Positions 8,142 through 17,554 of a DNA stretch of 64,000 nucleotides are shown here, one piece after another. The stretch is from contig CANHFH010000001.1 of the NCBI GenBank assembly GCA_947459825.1, positions 59,338 to 123,337 on the forward strand, in the 5' to 3' direction. This DNA comes from Pseudomonadota bacterium. GTDB taxonomy: Bacteria > Pseudomonadota > Gammaproteobacteria > Steroidobacterales > Steroidobacteraceae. Position 1 is the stretch's first letter, and each line of letters starts with the position of its first letter. A program made the translations under genes and the position numbers. The notes below the pieces were generated by a model that was given only the letters and a program-made list of their open reading frames with translations, was not told the DNA's origin and did not search any database.

Positions 8142-8587
8142 GCGGCAGGGCCCCCGCGCGCCTCGCCGCCGCGGTGGGCCTCGCAGCGCTGATGCTGGTC
8201 GGTGCGACGGCGTCGCCCCTGCGCGCGCAGCAGACGCCGCAGCAGGCGCCGCAGCAGGCGCCCGCAGCGGCGGAGTCGCCGCAGGCGAAGCGTGGGCGGC
8301 TGCTCTACCTGCAATGCCGCGCCTGCCACGAACTGCAGCCCTCCGGTGCGGCGTTGGTGGGACCGCACTTGGGCGGTCTCGTCGGGCGCAAGGTCGCCGG
8401 TGTCGAAGGTTTCGGCTATTCGTCCGCGCTGCGCGAGCAGTCCTTCGCTTGGGACCGGGCGCGTCTCGACGCTTGGCTGGCGTCGCCCGGCAAGATGGTG
8501 CCCGGCAACACCATGGCGTTCGCGGGCATCGCGGGCGAAGCGGACCGCGCGGCGCTCATCGCGTATCTCGAGACCGCCACGCGCTGA
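8138..8587 (+). CDS. Secreted class I cytochrome c
   Basis: 149 residues starting at a GTG that overlaps the tesB stop (GTGA). Residues 1-31 are a signal peptide (AAAVGLAALMLVGATASPLRA), followed by a Gln/Pro linker with repeated QQAP. The heme site is CRACH (Cys60, Cys63, His64), and the likely axial methionine is in GKMVPGNTMAF. The mature part of about 100 residues matches soluble mono-heme cytochromes c of the c2/c550 type, which shuttle electrons in the periplasm. Its coupling to a ferredoxin reductase and a thioesterase has no obvious metabolic reason. Confidence 0.85.
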   Translation: MSGRAPARLAAAVGLAALMLVGATASPLRAQQTPQQAPQQAPAAAESPQAKRGRLLYLQCRACHELQPSGAALVGPHLGGLVGRKVAGVEGFGYSSALREQSFAWDRARLDAWLASPGKMVPGNTMAFAGIAGEADRAALIAYLETATR

Positions 8588-8637
8588 GACGCGTCGTCCG
8601 CGATCGGGTGCGCGGGCGCTCGGGCATCGGCTGTCCG

Positions 8638-9657
8638 TCAGGCCTGCACCAGCATCCAGTCGTAGCCGTCGGGCGCGCGGAACAGGGTGCTCCGCCGTCC
8701 GAACTCGTCCGGCTGCAAGGGCCGCAGCTTCGTGACGCCCGGCGTCGCCGCAAGCTTCGCGTGCATGCCGTCGATGTCGTCCACCCGCCAGGTGTAGAGG
8801 CTGTAGCCGAGGCTGCCCGGGCGCGCGGCATCGCGCAGGTCGTCGATCTTCGCGCCGGCCGCGAAGCGCACGCACTTGAGCTTGCCCGAGCGGCGCGTGG
8901 CGAGCGTGCCGCCGGTGCGCGGGTCGTCGAAGTCCACCATGTGGAACCCTTCGCCGGGCTCGAGACCGAAGATGCTCCGCGAGCCGGTGGCGTTCTCGTA
9001 GGGCACGGTCTCTTCATGGGTGCGCTTGAGGCCGAGCACGCCGTCGTAGAAGTCGAAGATCCGCGGGTCGTCGGAGGCGACCATCAGCCCCGCGTGGGTG
9101 TGCTGGCTGGTGCGCAGCAGCGAGGCGGGGTCGATCCGCCCGTAGAGCGGGCTGTCGTAGCCGAAGCGCTCGAAGAAAACCTGCCGGTAGTGCGGCTGCA
9201 GCAGCACCATCTCGCGCACACCGACGATGGGGTCGCGGAACGGGCGCGCCGCGCGCACGCCCGACACCTCGCCGATGACGGCGAGCTGCGGCGGGATCAG
9301 CGTGAGAGGTGCTCCCGCCTGCAGCGCGCGCTCGGCGTGGTTGACGATGCCGTACACGCTCTGCGTGACGCGCACGCCCCAGCGCGAGCCGATGCCGCGC
9401 AGGTCCCGGCGCAGTCCGACGCCGGCGTTGCGCGGCGTCTCCCACTGCATCAGCCGCACGAGGCCGTGGTCGGCTTCGCCGTGCAGCAGACGCAGCGACC
9501 GCAGCGCCGAGCGATGTCCGTAGAGCGCCTCGGCGGAAGCGGCGTCGAGCGCGCCATGCTCGCCCGCGCGGCAACCGTAGGCGGCGAAGTCGTCGAGGGC
9601 GGTGGCGAGGTCGGGGACGCCGACGCAGAGCTCGTGCAGACCGCCGATGCAGGTCAT
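8638..9657 (-). CDS. VOC-superfamily (glyoxalase/dioxygenase fold) protein
   Basis: 339-residue protein with two vicinal-oxygen-chelate modules. The first starts at the N-terminus (GLHELCVGVPDLATALDDFAAYGC), and the second lies at about residues 180-335 (HTHAGLMVASDDPRIFDFYDGVLGLKR, with a later YTWRVDDIDGMHAKL). The pattern of modules beginning with His and a short betaalphabetabetabeta unit fits glyoxalase/bleomycin-resistance/dioxygenase proteins. Possible metal ligands are His8 and the histidines of HTHAG, but they are not proven. No substrate can be named. It is transcribed just after the BamA/TamA-type gene (13-base gap) and converges with the cytochrome c gene. Confidence 0.7.
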   Translation of the reverse strand: MTCIGGLHELCVGVPDLATALDDFAAYGCRAGEHGALDAASAEALYGHRSALRSLRLLHGEADHGLVRLMQWETPRNAGVGLRRDLRGIGSRWGVRVTQSVYGIVNHAERALQAGAPLTLIPPQLAVIGEVSGVRAARPFRDPIVGVREMVLLQPHYRQVFFERFGYDSPLYGRIDPASLLRTSQHTHAGLMVASDDPRIFDFYDGVLGLKRTHEETVPYENATGSRSIFGLEPGEGFHMVDFDDPRTGGTLATRRSGKLKCVRFAAGAKIDDLRDAARPGSLGYSLYTWRVDDIDGMHAKLAATPGVTKLRPLQPDEFGRRSTLFRAPDGYDWMLVQA

Positions 9658-9670
9658 GGCCGGGACGCGC

Positions 9671-11473
9671 TCAGAAACTGCGCTTGGTCTCGACCAGGAA
9701 CTGCATGTTCTTGATCGACTTGTCGGCGTTCAGCGGGAAGGCGAGGTCGATGTGCAGCACATTGCCGAGCCCGGAGCGGCTGTTGCCGAGGCGCAGGCCG
9801 AACCCCACATCGGCGAGGATATCGCGGGTCGTGCTGCCGTAGGGGTTGGCGCCGAAGGCCGAGCCGACATCGGCGAACACTGCGCCGCCGACGTTGACCA
9901 ACCGGAACGGGTACCAGTTGCTGAAGAAACGCTGCTCGACGGTGAACAGCCAGCGGCCCTCGCCGCCCTGGTAGCGCAGCGGATAACCGCGCAGCCCGTT
10001 GTCGCCGCCGAGCAGCACCTGACGGTCGGCGCTGAGCTCATGGCCGACCGCGACCGAGAGCGCGGCGAAGGACAGCCGCCGCTCGGAGTGGCGCCGGTAG
10101 TAGCGCGCCTCGGCTTCGAGCAGCAGGTCGCGGAACTGCCCGTCCTCGTGACGGCCGTCGAACGAGGCGTTCATCAGCAGGGAGTTGTTCCTGCCCCAAG
10201 CGAAGCCACGCGACACCTGGCCGTCGAACACGAACGCGTTGCGGTCCGCGCCGAAGGTCGGCGATGCATAGCCGATGCGGCCGCGGGCGCGCCAGCCGTA
10301 GGCGAAGTCCTCCGTGCGCTCGATCTGGTCGCGGTTGCGCACCTCGCGGAAATCGTCCTCGATCCACTCGGCGGAGACCCAAGGGTAGGCGAGCTTGCGG
10401 TCCGGCGGGATGTCGGAGGGCAGCTTGCTGCCCTGCACGACATCGAACTGCCGGTCGTCGTAGGTGTAGCCGGCGCGCCAGCGCAGCACCTGCCCGGCGA
10501 CGAGGCCCTTCGACCAACCGCCGTAGACCGTCGCCGCTTTCTGGCGCACGAGGTACTCGTCGACGATCTCGCCCCGGTCGTAGCGCGAGTCGATGCGCTC
10601 GTCGTCAAGGAACGACGCGCCTGCGGCCCAGCGCGTATCGAGCGCATAGAAGTCGTGGTCGAGCAGCAGGCCCTTGCGCTTGCCGTCGCTGTTGTCGGCG
10701 TAGTCGAGCGCCAACGACCACCAGCTGCGGCCCAACTGGCGGTCGCGGTACTTGAACAGCGTCGAGGTGCGGTCGACGCCTTGGTTGCGCGAGATGCCTA
10801 TCTGGGTGCCGAAGCCGAGCAGGTTCAGCTCTTCGAGCTCGAAGCCCGAGGTGTTCTTGCCGCCCGAACGGCCGAAGGAGATGCCGGGGTTCAGCGTCCA
10901 GACATCGTGGGTGGTGACCTCGACATCGACGACGCCGTCGCGCAGCGCCACCGGCTCGACGCGCGCATCGTGCAGGTAGCGCGTGCCGCGCAGCAGACGC
11001 GCGGTCTCCTGCAGCACGCGCCCGTCGTAGGGGTCGCCGGACCCGAACAGCAGCTGGTCGGCGATCACCGACTCGCGGGTACGGATGTGCAGCTTGTTGG
11101 CGAGGCGGAAGAGGCCGGTGTCCTCCTCGGGGATGGAGGTGTCGAAGATCTCGAGCGGCCGGATACGGATCTCGCCGATGCGTACGCCGGCGGCGGCGAG
11201 CTCGGCGTCGGAGGGCAGGTCGCGAGGGCGTCGGGAGGCTTCGCGGGTCACCCGCGAGCCGGCACCCGGCAGGAACCCTCTGCGCGCCTCGCCCGCAGCC
11301 TGACCGGAAGCGTCTGCGGTGGCGGCGTCCGCGGCCGTCTCTGCAGCTGTCACCGCGTTGGTATCGGTGACCGGTGCGCCGGGGGCGGCGCCCTCGGCAT
11401 GGGAGAGGGCCGCGAGAGGCAGCAGAGCGAGCAGCAGCGCGGTGGGATGATGACGCATCGGCACCAGAATCAT
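9671..11473 (-). CDS. BamA/TamA-family outer-membrane protein
   Basis: 600-residue beta-barrel protein. The first 30 residues are a signal peptide (TALLLALLPLAALSHA). A short POTRA-like region follows (IRIRPLEIFDTS, LHIRTRESVIADQLLF, GDPYDGRVLQETARLLRGTRYLHDARV). The rest alternates as membrane strands and ends in NMQFLVETKRSF; a terminal Phe is the BAM insertion signal. GGDNGLRGYPLRYQGGEGRW is the conserved surface-antigen/Omp85 loop (substrate-recognition RGY). With one or two POTRA domains it is closer to TamA or a patatin-like partner than to BamA, which carries five. An ATG at 11458 is an alternative start. Confidence 0.8.
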   Translation of the reverse strand: MILVPMRHHPTALLLALLPLAALSHAEGAAPGAPVTDTNAVTAAETAADAATADASGQAAGEARRGFLPGAGSRVTREASRRPRDLPSDAELAAAGVRIGEIRIRPLEIFDTSIPEEDTGLFRLANKLHIRTRESVIADQLLFGSGDPYDGRVLQETARLLRGTRYLHDARVEPVALRDGVVDVEVTTHDVWTLNPGISFGRSGGKNTSGFELEELNLLGFGTQIGISRNQGVDRTSTLFKYRDRQLGRSWWSLALDYADNSDGKRKGLLLDHDFYALDTRWAAGASFLDDERIDSRYDRGEIVDEYLVRQKAATVYGGWSKGLVAGQVLRWRAGYTYDDRQFDVVQGSKLPSDIPPDRKLAYPWVSAEWIEDDFREVRNRDQIERTEDFAYGWRARGRIGYASPTFGADRNAFVFDGQVSRGFAWGRNNSLLMNASFDGRHEDGQFRDLLLEAEARYYRRHSERRLSFAALSVAVGHELSADRQVLLGGDNGLRGYPLRYQGGEGRWLFTVEQRFFSNWYPFRLVNVGGAVFADVGSAFGANPYGSTTRDILADVGFGLRLGNSRSGLGNVLHIDLAFPLNADKSIKNMQFLVETKRSF

Positions 11474-11555
11474 ACCGGAAGGGGAGCGCCGGTCGAGGGC
11501 GTCTCGAAAGGTGCTCGGGGCGGGCCACGACCGCCTGACCCGGATCGATGCGGCG

Positions 11556-12986
11556 TCACGCGCGCGGCAGCACCTTGCCCGGGTTCATGATCCCGTTCGG
11601 GTCGAACGCGCGCTTGATCGCGCGCATCAGATCGAGCTCGACCGGCGACGCGTAGCGTTGCAGCTCCTCGACCTTGAGACGGCCGATGCCGTGCTCGGCG
11701 CTGAAGGAGCCGCCGTGCTCGCGCACCAGATCGTGGACGGCGCGTTTCACCGCTGTCTCGCGCGCCGCGAGCGCGCCGGCCGGTAGTCCCGGCGCCTGGT
11801 TCAGGTTGAAGTGCAGGTTGCCGTCGCCCACATGGCCGTAGGCGACGAGCCGCGCCTCCGGGACCTCGGCCGCGACCCAGGCCGAGGCGCGCTCGGTGAA
11901 CGCGGCCAGACGATCGATGGGCAGCGAGACATCGTGTTTGAGGCTCGCGCCGTCGCGGCGCTGTCCCTCCGGGATGTTCTCGCGCAGCTGCCAGAACTCG
12001 CGGCGCTCGCGTTCGCCCTGCGCGAGCACGGCATCGGTGGCGAGGCCGGCCTCGAGCGCGGTCCCCAGCGCAGATTCGAGGACAGCGGCGAGCGGATCCT
12101 CGGCACGGGCGCTGGTCAGCTCGCAGAGCACATACCAGGGCGAGCCGCCCCCGAGCGGAGCGCGGCTGCCGGGGATGTGCTGCAGCACGAGGTCCAGCGC
12201 CAGCTGCGGTACGAGTTCGAAGCTCGATACCCGATCGCCGCTCGCGGCGCGCAGATCGGCGAGCAGTTGCACGGCCGCCGTCACGGTGGGGACCGCCACG
12301 AAGGCGGTCGCCACGGCCCGCGGCATCGGGAAGAGCCGCAGCGCCGCCGCGGTGATCACACCGAGCGTGCCCTCGGCGCCGATGAAGAGGTTGCGCAGAT
12401 CGTAGCCGGTGTTGTCCTTGCGCAATGCATCGAGGCTCGAGAGCACGCGGCCGTCGGCCAGCACCACCTCGAGGCCGAGCGCGAGCTCGCGCGTCATGCC
12501 GTAGCGCAGCACATTGACGCCCCCGGCGTTGGTCGAGAGGTTGCCGCCGATCTGGCAGCTGCCCTCCGAGCCGAGGCTGAGCGGGAAGAAGCGCCCGGCC
12601 GTCGCCGCCGCCTGCTGCACCTCGGCGAGCACGCAGCCCGCCTCGACCACCATCGAATCGTTGAGCGCATCGACGCGCCGCACGGCGCGCATGCGACGCA
12701 GCGATAGCACGAGCTGGGCGCCGCTGTCGTCGGGCGTGGCGGCGCCGCAGTAGCCGGTGTTGCCGCCCTGCGGTACCACCCCGATGCGGAGGGCGTTGCA
12801 GAGCGCGAGCAGCTGCGAGACCTCGGCGGTGCTGCGCGGCAGCGCGAGCGCGAGCGGCTTGCCGCGGTAGAGCCGTCGGTGGTCGACGGCGGTCGCCTCG
12901 AGCGCGGTCGGGTCGGTGACGATGACCTCGGTGCCGCAGCGCGCGACGAGCTGCGCGAGCGGCGAGGCCGGTCCGCCCGGCATCAT
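11556..12986 (-). CDS. FAD-linked oxidase, GlcD/D-2-hydroxyacid dehydrogenase type
   Basis: 476-residue flavoprotein of the PCMH/GlcD family. The FAD pyrophosphate loop is VVPQGGNTGYCGAA, the second contact is GSCQIGGNLSTNAGG, and the substrate-domain end is GSFSAEHGIGRLKVEEL with a C-terminal DPNGIMNPGKVLP. Such enzymes oxidise D-lactate, glycolate or D-2-hydroxyglutarate with FAD and pass electrons to the respiratory chain. The start at 12986 (ATGATG) overlaps the preceding methyltransferase stop by four bases. Being last in a lipid-modification operon suggests, as inference, a role for a hydroxy-acid or a lipid-derived product, but a general lactate/glycolate role is equally possible. Confidence 0.8.
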   Translation of the reverse strand: MMPGGPASPLAQLVARCGTEVIVTDPTALEATAVDHRRLYRGKPLALALPRSTAEVSQLLALCNALRIGVVPQGGNTGYCGAATPDDSGAQLVLSLRRMRAVRRVDALNDSMVVEAGCVLAEVQQAAATAGRFFPLSLGSEGSCQIGGNLSTNAGGVNVLRYGMTRELALGLEVVLADGRVLSSLDALRKDNTGYDLRNLFIGAEGTLGVITAAALRLFPMPRAVATAFVAVPTVTAAVQLLADLRAASGDRVSSFELVPQLALDLVLQHIPGSRAPLGGGSPWYVLCELTSARAEDPLAAVLESALGTALEAGLATDAVLAQGERERREFWQLRENIPEGQRRDGASLKHDVSLPIDRLAAFTERASAWVAAEVPEARLVAYGHVGDGNLHFNLNQAPGLPAGALAARETAVKRAVHDLVREHGGSFSAEHGIGRLKVEELQRYASPVELDLMRAIKRAFDPNGIMNPGKVLPRA

Positions 12987-14314
12987 GCCGCGGACGCAGC
13001 GAGCGGCGGAACGGCGAGCGGCGTGGCGAGCCGGCAGCCGGGCTTGGTGAGCAGGAGCTGTACATCGCCCAGCTGCCGCTCCATGTAGCCGCCCTCGCAG
13101 TAGCAGAGGTAGAACTCCCACATGCGCACGAAGGAGTCCGGGTAGCCGAGCGCACGGACCTTGTCGAGCTGGCCCATGAAATTGCGGCGCCACTCGCGGA
13201 GCGTGCGCGCGTAGTGCGGGCCGATGTCCTCGAGGTGGAAGATCTTGAGGTCGGTCGCGCGGGTCAGCGAAGCGCTGATCGCCTGCACGCTCGGGATGAA
13301 GCTGCCCGGGAAGATGTAGCGCTGGATGTAGTCGACCGAGCGACGCGCCTGCTCGTAGTGCTGGTCCTGGATGGTGATGGCCTGCAGCAGCATCGCGCCG
13401 TGCGGCTCGAGGAGCGAGGAGCACTTGGCGAGATAGGTGTCGAGGTAGTCGGCGCCCACGGCCTCGATCATCTCGATCGACATGGCCTTGTCGAACCGGC
13501 CCTTGAGGTCGCGGTAGTCCTCGAGCAGCAGCGTGATGCGGTCGCCGAGTCCGGCGCGCGCGATCTTCTCGCGGGCGTACTCGTGCTGCTCGCGCGAGAT
13601 GGTGGTGGTGGTGACATGGACGCCGTAGTTGGCGGCCGCGTGCAGGGCGAGACCGCCCCAGCCGGTGCCGATCTCCACCACACGCTCACCCTGCCGCAGC
13701 CCGAGCTTGCGGCAGACCGCGTCGAACTTGGCGAGCGAGGCCTCCTCGAGCGTGGACTTCCCATCGGCGAAGATGCCGCAGGAATAGGCCATGGTCGGGT
13801 CGAGCATGAGCTCGTACAACGGGTTGCCGAGGTCGTAGTGCGCGGCGATGTTGCGCGCGCTGCCCTCGCGGCTGTTGCGGTTGAGCCAGTGGAAGACCTT
13901 GTGCAACGGCCGGCTGAGCCGCGCCCAGCCGCTGTCCATGCCGTCCATCAGCCCGCGGTTGGCGACGAAGACGCGAACGAGGCCCGTGAGGTCGTCGCAG
14001 CGCCAGAGGCCGCGGATGTAGGCCTCTCCCGCACCGACCGTGCCGCCGAACGCGGCGTCGGCGTAGAGCTGGGGATGCAGCACCTCGAGCGTGACCGCGA
14101 CATCGAGCCGTGGCGTGCGCGCGCCGAAGCGGTGGCGCGTGCCGTCGGGCTCGACGAGGGTGAGTTCGCCGTCGCGCAGGTCGGCGAGCTGGCCGAGCAG
14201 CAGCCGGCGGCCGAGGCCTGCGAGCATCCCGGGACGCCCGTCCGACGGACCGCCGGTCGAGGGTCCGGATCGGCCGCGGTCGTCGTCGCGCGGGATGATG
14301 CTGGGCGAGGCCAT
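12983..14314 (-). CDS. Cyclopropane-fatty-acyl-phospholipid synthase family methyltransferase
   Basis: 443-residue CFA-synthase-like enzyme. The N-terminal region (about residues 60-150) is the small lipid-binding domain, and the SAM-binding motif is VVEIGTGWGGLALHAA (about 211-226). Family signatures include YDLGNPLYELMLDPTMAYSCG and EMIEAVG. It adds a methylene from S-adenosylmethionine across a cis double bond of membrane phospholipid acyl chains, or acts as the related C-methyltransferase. The desaturase, FAD oxidoreductase and DUF1365 genes upstream in the same operon point to acyl-chain modification; relatives in such operons have been tied to singlet-oxygen or membrane-stress responses. 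Confidence 0.85.
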   Translation of the reverse strand: MASPSIIPRDDDRGRSGPSTGGPSDGRPGMLAGLGRRLLLGQLADLRDGELTLVEPDGTRHRFGARTPRLDVAVTLEVLHPQLYADAAFGGTVGAGEAYIRGLWRCDDLTGLVRVFVANRGLMDGMDSGWARLSRPLHKVFHWLNRNSREGSARNIAAHYDLGNPLYELMLDPTMAYSCGIFADGKSTLEEASLAKFDAVCRKLGLRQGERVVEIGTGWGGLALHAAANYGVHVTTTTISREQHEYAREKIARAGLGDRITLLLEDYRDLKGRFDKAMSIEMIEAVGADYLDTYLAKCSSLLEPHGAMLLQAITIQDQHYEQARRSVDYIQRYIFPGSFIPSVQAISASLTRATDLKIFHLEDIGPHYARTLREWRRNFMGQLDKVRALGYPDSFVRMWEFYLCYCEGGYMERQLGDVQLLLTKPGCRLATPLAVPPLAASAA

Positions 14315-14316
14315 GG

Positions 14317-15159
14317 TCAGCGCGGCTCCGTCGCGAGTTTGTCGGGATGGGTGAAGAAGGGCACGCGCTTCAGGAGCAGCACGAGCGCCTGCCAGTAGAT
14401 GAGCGCGCTCACCTTCACCGTGACGAAGGGCACGGAGACGAGCGCGCGCGCCAGCGCCGCGCCGGTGAGCGGTTCGCGGTGCAGGGTGAGCGTGGCGTCG
14501 AACTGCGAGGCGCCCTCGCGCCAGTTCTCCATGTGCACGCCGAGGGTGTCGCCCGGCGCCGTGAAGCGCCAGTCGTAACGCATGTCCATCGGCAGGAAGG
14601 GCGAGACATGGAAGGCTTTGTCGAACTGCCAGCGCAGCACCTGCGCACCCTCGCGTGCGGCATCGCGCACCGGTAGCACATAGGCATGACGCTCGTCCCA
14701 GGGCGTGTTGGTGATCTCGGCGACCACGGTCTCCAGCCTCTCTCCGGTCCGGTCGTAGACATAATAGAAACTGACCGGGTTGAAGTTGTAGCCGAAATAT
14801 CGCAGATGCGTCAGCAAGCGGATCGGACCGTCCGGACGGTGGCCGAGGCGCTGCTCGACCAGGTCACGCACCGCGGTGTCGAGCGGCACGGACGGGTCGC
14901 CCAGATAATCGCCGCGTCGGAACCGGACGAGGGCGGGCCTGCGGGCCGACCAGAACCAGCGTCCGTCGAACACCCCGGGCAGCTCGGCGAGGTCGATGCA
15001 GGCCATGAACAGCCGGTAACGGAAGGCGTTGCGCCGCGGTCCGAAGCGTCGGTGGCGGATGTGGCCGGTATAGAGGCAGCTGTGACGGGTCGCCGTCGCG
15101 ACGGCCGACGCCGCGGAAGATGCCGCGGAAGATGCCGCGCCGTGAGACGGCGTGCTCAT
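14317..15159 (-). CDS. DUF1365 family protein
   Basis: 280 residues. The start at 15159 overlaps the upstream oxidoreductase stop by ATGA; the N-terminus has an Ala/Ser repeat (AASSAASSAAS). The core contains family landmarks SCLYTGHIRHRRFGPRRNAF, LLTHLRYFGYNFNPVSFYY, and KAFHVSPFLPMDMRY. DUF1365 proteins have no established activity but occur almost always next to a FAD amine-oxidase-like gene and a CFA-synthase-like gene, exactly as here, so a role in the same lipid modification is inferred. The C-terminal region (ALVSVPFVTVKVSALIYWQALVL) may touch the membrane. Confidence 0.85.
   Translation of the reverse strand: MSTPSHGAASSAASSAASAVATATRHSCLYTGHIRHRRFGPRRNAFRYRLFMACIDLAELPGVFDGRWFWSARRPALVRFRRGDYLGDPSVPLDTAVRDLVEQRLGHRPDGPIRLLTHLRYFGYNFNPVSFYYVYDRTGERLETVVAEITNTPWDERHAYVLPVRDAAREGAQVLRWQFDKAFHVSPFLPMDMRYDWRFTAPGDTLGVHMENWREGASQFDATLTLHREPLTGAALARALVSVPFVTVKVSALIYWQALVLLLKRVPFFTHPDKLATEPR
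15110..15133. repeat. Tandem 12-base repeat in the DUF1365 N-terminus
   Basis: Two identical 12-base units (GCCGCGGAAGAT) at 15110-15121 and 15122-15133, with a partial third copy after them. They encode the Ala-Ala-Ser-Ser repeat of the low-complexity N-terminus and are a likely site of length variation. Confidence 0.7.
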
Positions 15160-16475
15160 GCAGATGCCTTGAGGCTGCGGCGGGTGGGCTCGAGCTTCGG
15201 CGCGGGCGGCGGCGCGCTGCCGGTCGCGGCCGCGAAGTCCTGCAGCGCCCAGAGGCCGCTCACCACGCCGTCCTCGTGGAAACCGTAGCGCCAATAGGCA
15301 CCGCAGAAATAGGTCTGTCGCTTGCCGCTGATCTCGCCGCGCCTGCGCTGCGCGGCGACGGCGGCGGGCGTGTAGACGGGGTGGTGGTAGGTATAGCGGC
15401 CGAGCACCAGCGCCGGGTCGATGTCGGCGCTGCGGTTGAGCGTGACGAGGAACGGCTCAGGGCTGTCGAGCGACTGCAGCAGACTCATGTCGTAGGTCAA
15501 CGCGACGCGCTCGGTGTCGGGGTCGAGCAGGTGGTAGTTCCAGGCGGCGCGCGCGAGCGGCGCGCGCGGCCGCATGCGCCGGTCGAGGTGCAGCACGGCG
15601 TCGTTGGCCTGGTAGGGGAAGGCGCCGAGGATCTCCCGCTCGGCGGGGTCGGCATCGCCGAGCACGGCCAGCGCCTGGTCGGAGTGGCAGGCGAAGAACA
15701 CCGCATCGAAGCGCTCGTCGGTGAGGCCCTGCGGACCCTCGCTCGAGATGCGTACACCGGTCGCGTCGCGCAGCACGCGGCGCACCGGGGTCGAGAGACG
15801 GATGCGGTCGCGGAACGGCGCGATGAGGCGCCGTGCGTACTCGCGTGAACCGCCGCTCACCGTGCGCCAGGTCGGCCGATCGTCGACGTTCAGGAAGCCG
15901 TGGCGGTCGAAGAAATCGACGAAGAAGCGCGCCGGGAAGTCGAGCATGCCGCGGCCGGTGGCCGACCAGATGGCACGCCCCATCGGCAGGATGTAGCGCT
16001 CGATGAAGGCGCGCGAATAGCCCTCGCGCGCGAGGTACTCGCCGAGCGTGATGCGGTCGTCGTCGCCGGCGAGCAGTGCGCGGGCGCGGCCGTTGAAGCG
16101 CAGGATGTCGGCGATCATGCGCAGGAAGGAGAGGTTGAAGACGTTCCGCCGCTGCGCGAACAGCGCGTTGACCGAGGTGCCGTTGTACTCGAGCCCGGTG
16201 CGCTCGCAGCGCAGCGAGAAGCTCATGTCCGACCACTGCCAGGACGCGCCCACCGCCTCGAGCAGGTCGATGAAGTTCGGGTAGGTCCAGTCGTTGAAGA
16301 CGATGAAGCCGGTGTCGACGGCGTAATGTCGGCCGTGACGCTCGACATCCACGGTGGCTGTGTGGCCGCCGACGTAGTCGTTGGCCTCGAAGACCGTGAG
16401 GTCGTGGTGACGGTGCAGGTGCCAGGCCGCCGTCATGCCGGCGATCCCCGTGCCCACGATGGCGATGCGGCTCAT
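15156..16475 (-). CDS. FAD-dependent amine-oxidase-like oxidoreductase
   Basis: 439-residue flavoprotein. The N-terminal dinucleotide-binding motif is IVGTGIAGMTAAW, followed by the acidic end VFEANDYVGGHTATV. The C-terminus has FCGAYWRYGFHEDGVVSGLWAL, typical of the NAD/FAD-binding proteins paired with DUF1365. The family is related to flavin amine oxidases and carotenoid desaturases, but its substrate is not established; in the singlet-oxygen regulon of Rhodobacter a relative is coregulated with a CFA-synthase-like gene. Here the order FAD protein, DUF1365, CFA-like enzyme with ATGA overlaps suggests one biochemical pathway. Confidence 0.82.
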   Translation of the reverse strand: MSRIAIVGTGIAGMTAAWHLHRHHDLTVFEANDYVGGHTATVDVERHGRHYAVDTGFIVFNDWTYPNFIDLLEAVGASWQWSDMSFSLRCERTGLEYNGTSVNALFAQRRNVFNLSFLRMIADILRFNGRARALLAGDDDRITLGEYLAREGYSRAFIERYILPMGRAIWSATGRGMLDFPARFFVDFFDRHGFLNVDDRPTWRTVSGGSREYARRLIAPFRDRIRLSTPVRRVLRDATGVRISSEGPQGLTDERFDAVFFACHSDQALAVLGDADPAEREILGAFPYQANDAVLHLDRRMRPRAPLARAAWNYHLLDPDTERVALTYDMSLLQSLDSPEPFLVTLNRSADIDPALVLGRYTYHHPVYTPAAVAAQRRRGEISGKRQTYFCGAYWRYGFHEDGVVSGLWALQDFAAATGSAPPPAPKLEPTRRSLKASA

Positions 16476-16544
16476 GCTTTCAGCCTAAACCTAAGGCGGG
16501 GCGGGGGGCGTTCGACCGGGCGACGCGTCTGCGGGTCGGCCGGG

Positions 16545-17543
16545 TCAGCCGCCGCGCGGCGTGATGCGCCGCGGCGAGTGGTCGCGGATCGCGACCGGTA
16601 CGGGCTTGAGGTCCCAGATGATGCCGAGCCAGGACATGACCTTCAGCACATAGTAGGTGATGTCTATCTCCCACCAATAAAACCCCTGGCGCGTGGAGCT
16701 CGGGAAGTGGTGGTGGTTGTTGTGCCAGCCCTCACCCAGCGTGACGAGAGCGAGCAGCCAGTTGTTGCGGCTGGTGTCACCGGTGCGGTAGCGCTGGCGG
16801 CCGAAGACATGCGACAGCGAGTTGATGGTGTAGGTGCCGTGGTAGCAGGCCACGGTCGAGATGAAGAAGCCCCAGACCAGCATCTGGCCGGCGCTGGTGC
16901 CGAGCTCCGGCGCGACGCGCGCAAGCAGGGCGCCCAAGCCGAACATGCCCACGGCGAGGGCCACCGGCACGAGGATGTCGAAGCGGTCGAGCCAGCGCAG
17001 CTCAGGGAACTGCAGCAGGTCGCGCACGCGACGCAGGTCGGGGCGGAAGCCGCGCGCGGTCAGGAACCAGCCCATGTGCGAGCGGATGAAGCCGCGCTGC
17101 ACCGGTGAATGCACATCCTCGGGCTTGTCGGAGTAGGCGTGGTGATGGCGGTGGTGGGCCGCCCACCACACCGGCCCGCGCTGCACCGCCGAGGCGCCGA
17201 GCAGGCCGAAGATGAACTGCCCGACCCGTGAGGTCTTGAAGGAGCGGTGCGAGAAGTAGCGGTGGTAGAAGCCCGTGATGGCGAACATCCGCACCAGGTA
17301 GGCGCCGATGGCGACGCCCACCGCGACCGGACTCCAGCCCACCCAGATGACGGCGAAGCAGGCGAGGTGCATGCCGATGAACGGCAGGATCCGCGCCCAC
17401 TCGACCTTGTCCGGGATCTCGGGCAGGTCGGCGCCGTCCTTCGGCACCACATGCGGACCGGTGTCGAACCAGTTCACGAACGCCCGCCCCCACCGGCGCC
17501 AGGCCGGGGAGGCGGGTTTCGGGTTGTAGGCGCCGTCTGCCAA
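16545..17543 (-). CDS. Membrane fatty-acid (delta-9 type) desaturase
   Basis: About 332 residues of the integral-membrane di-iron desaturase family. The three histidine boxes are HRYFSH, HRHHH (in WWAAHHRHHHAYSD) and HNNHH (in GEGWHNNHHHFPSS). Two pairs of transmembrane helices flank them (ILPFIGMHLACFAVIWVGW and later). It introduces a cis double bond into acyl-CoA or acyl-lipid chains. The unsaturated chain is the substrate of the CFA-like enzyme in the same operon. No ATG is available upstream of the histidine boxes without entering htpX, so I used a TTG at 17543; a GTG inside FVNWFDTG is an alternative. Confidence 0.85.
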   Translation of the reverse strand: MADGAYNPKPASPAWRRWGRAFVNWFDTGPHVVPKDGADLPEIPDKVEWARILPFIGMHLACFAVIWVGWSPVAVGVAIGAYLVRMFAITGFYHRYFSHRSFKTSRVGQFIFGLLGASAVQRGPVWWAAHHRHHHAYSDKPEDVHSPVQRGFIRSHMGWFLTARGFRPDLRRVRDLLQFPELRWLDRFDILVPVALAVGMFGLGALLARVAPELGTSAGQMLVWGFFISTVACYHGTYTINSLSHVFGRQRYRTGDTSRNNWLLALVTLGEGWHNNHHHFPSSTRQGFYWWEIDITYYVLKVMSWLGIIWDLKPVPVAIRDHSPRRITPRGG

Positions 17544-17554
17544 GCGTCGTCGGG

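Noticed and set aside
12987..13424. Longer N-terminus for the FAD-linked oxidase
   Set aside because: The added part would be out of frame within the methyltransferase gene; the ATGATG at 12986 overlapping its stop is the expected coupled start.
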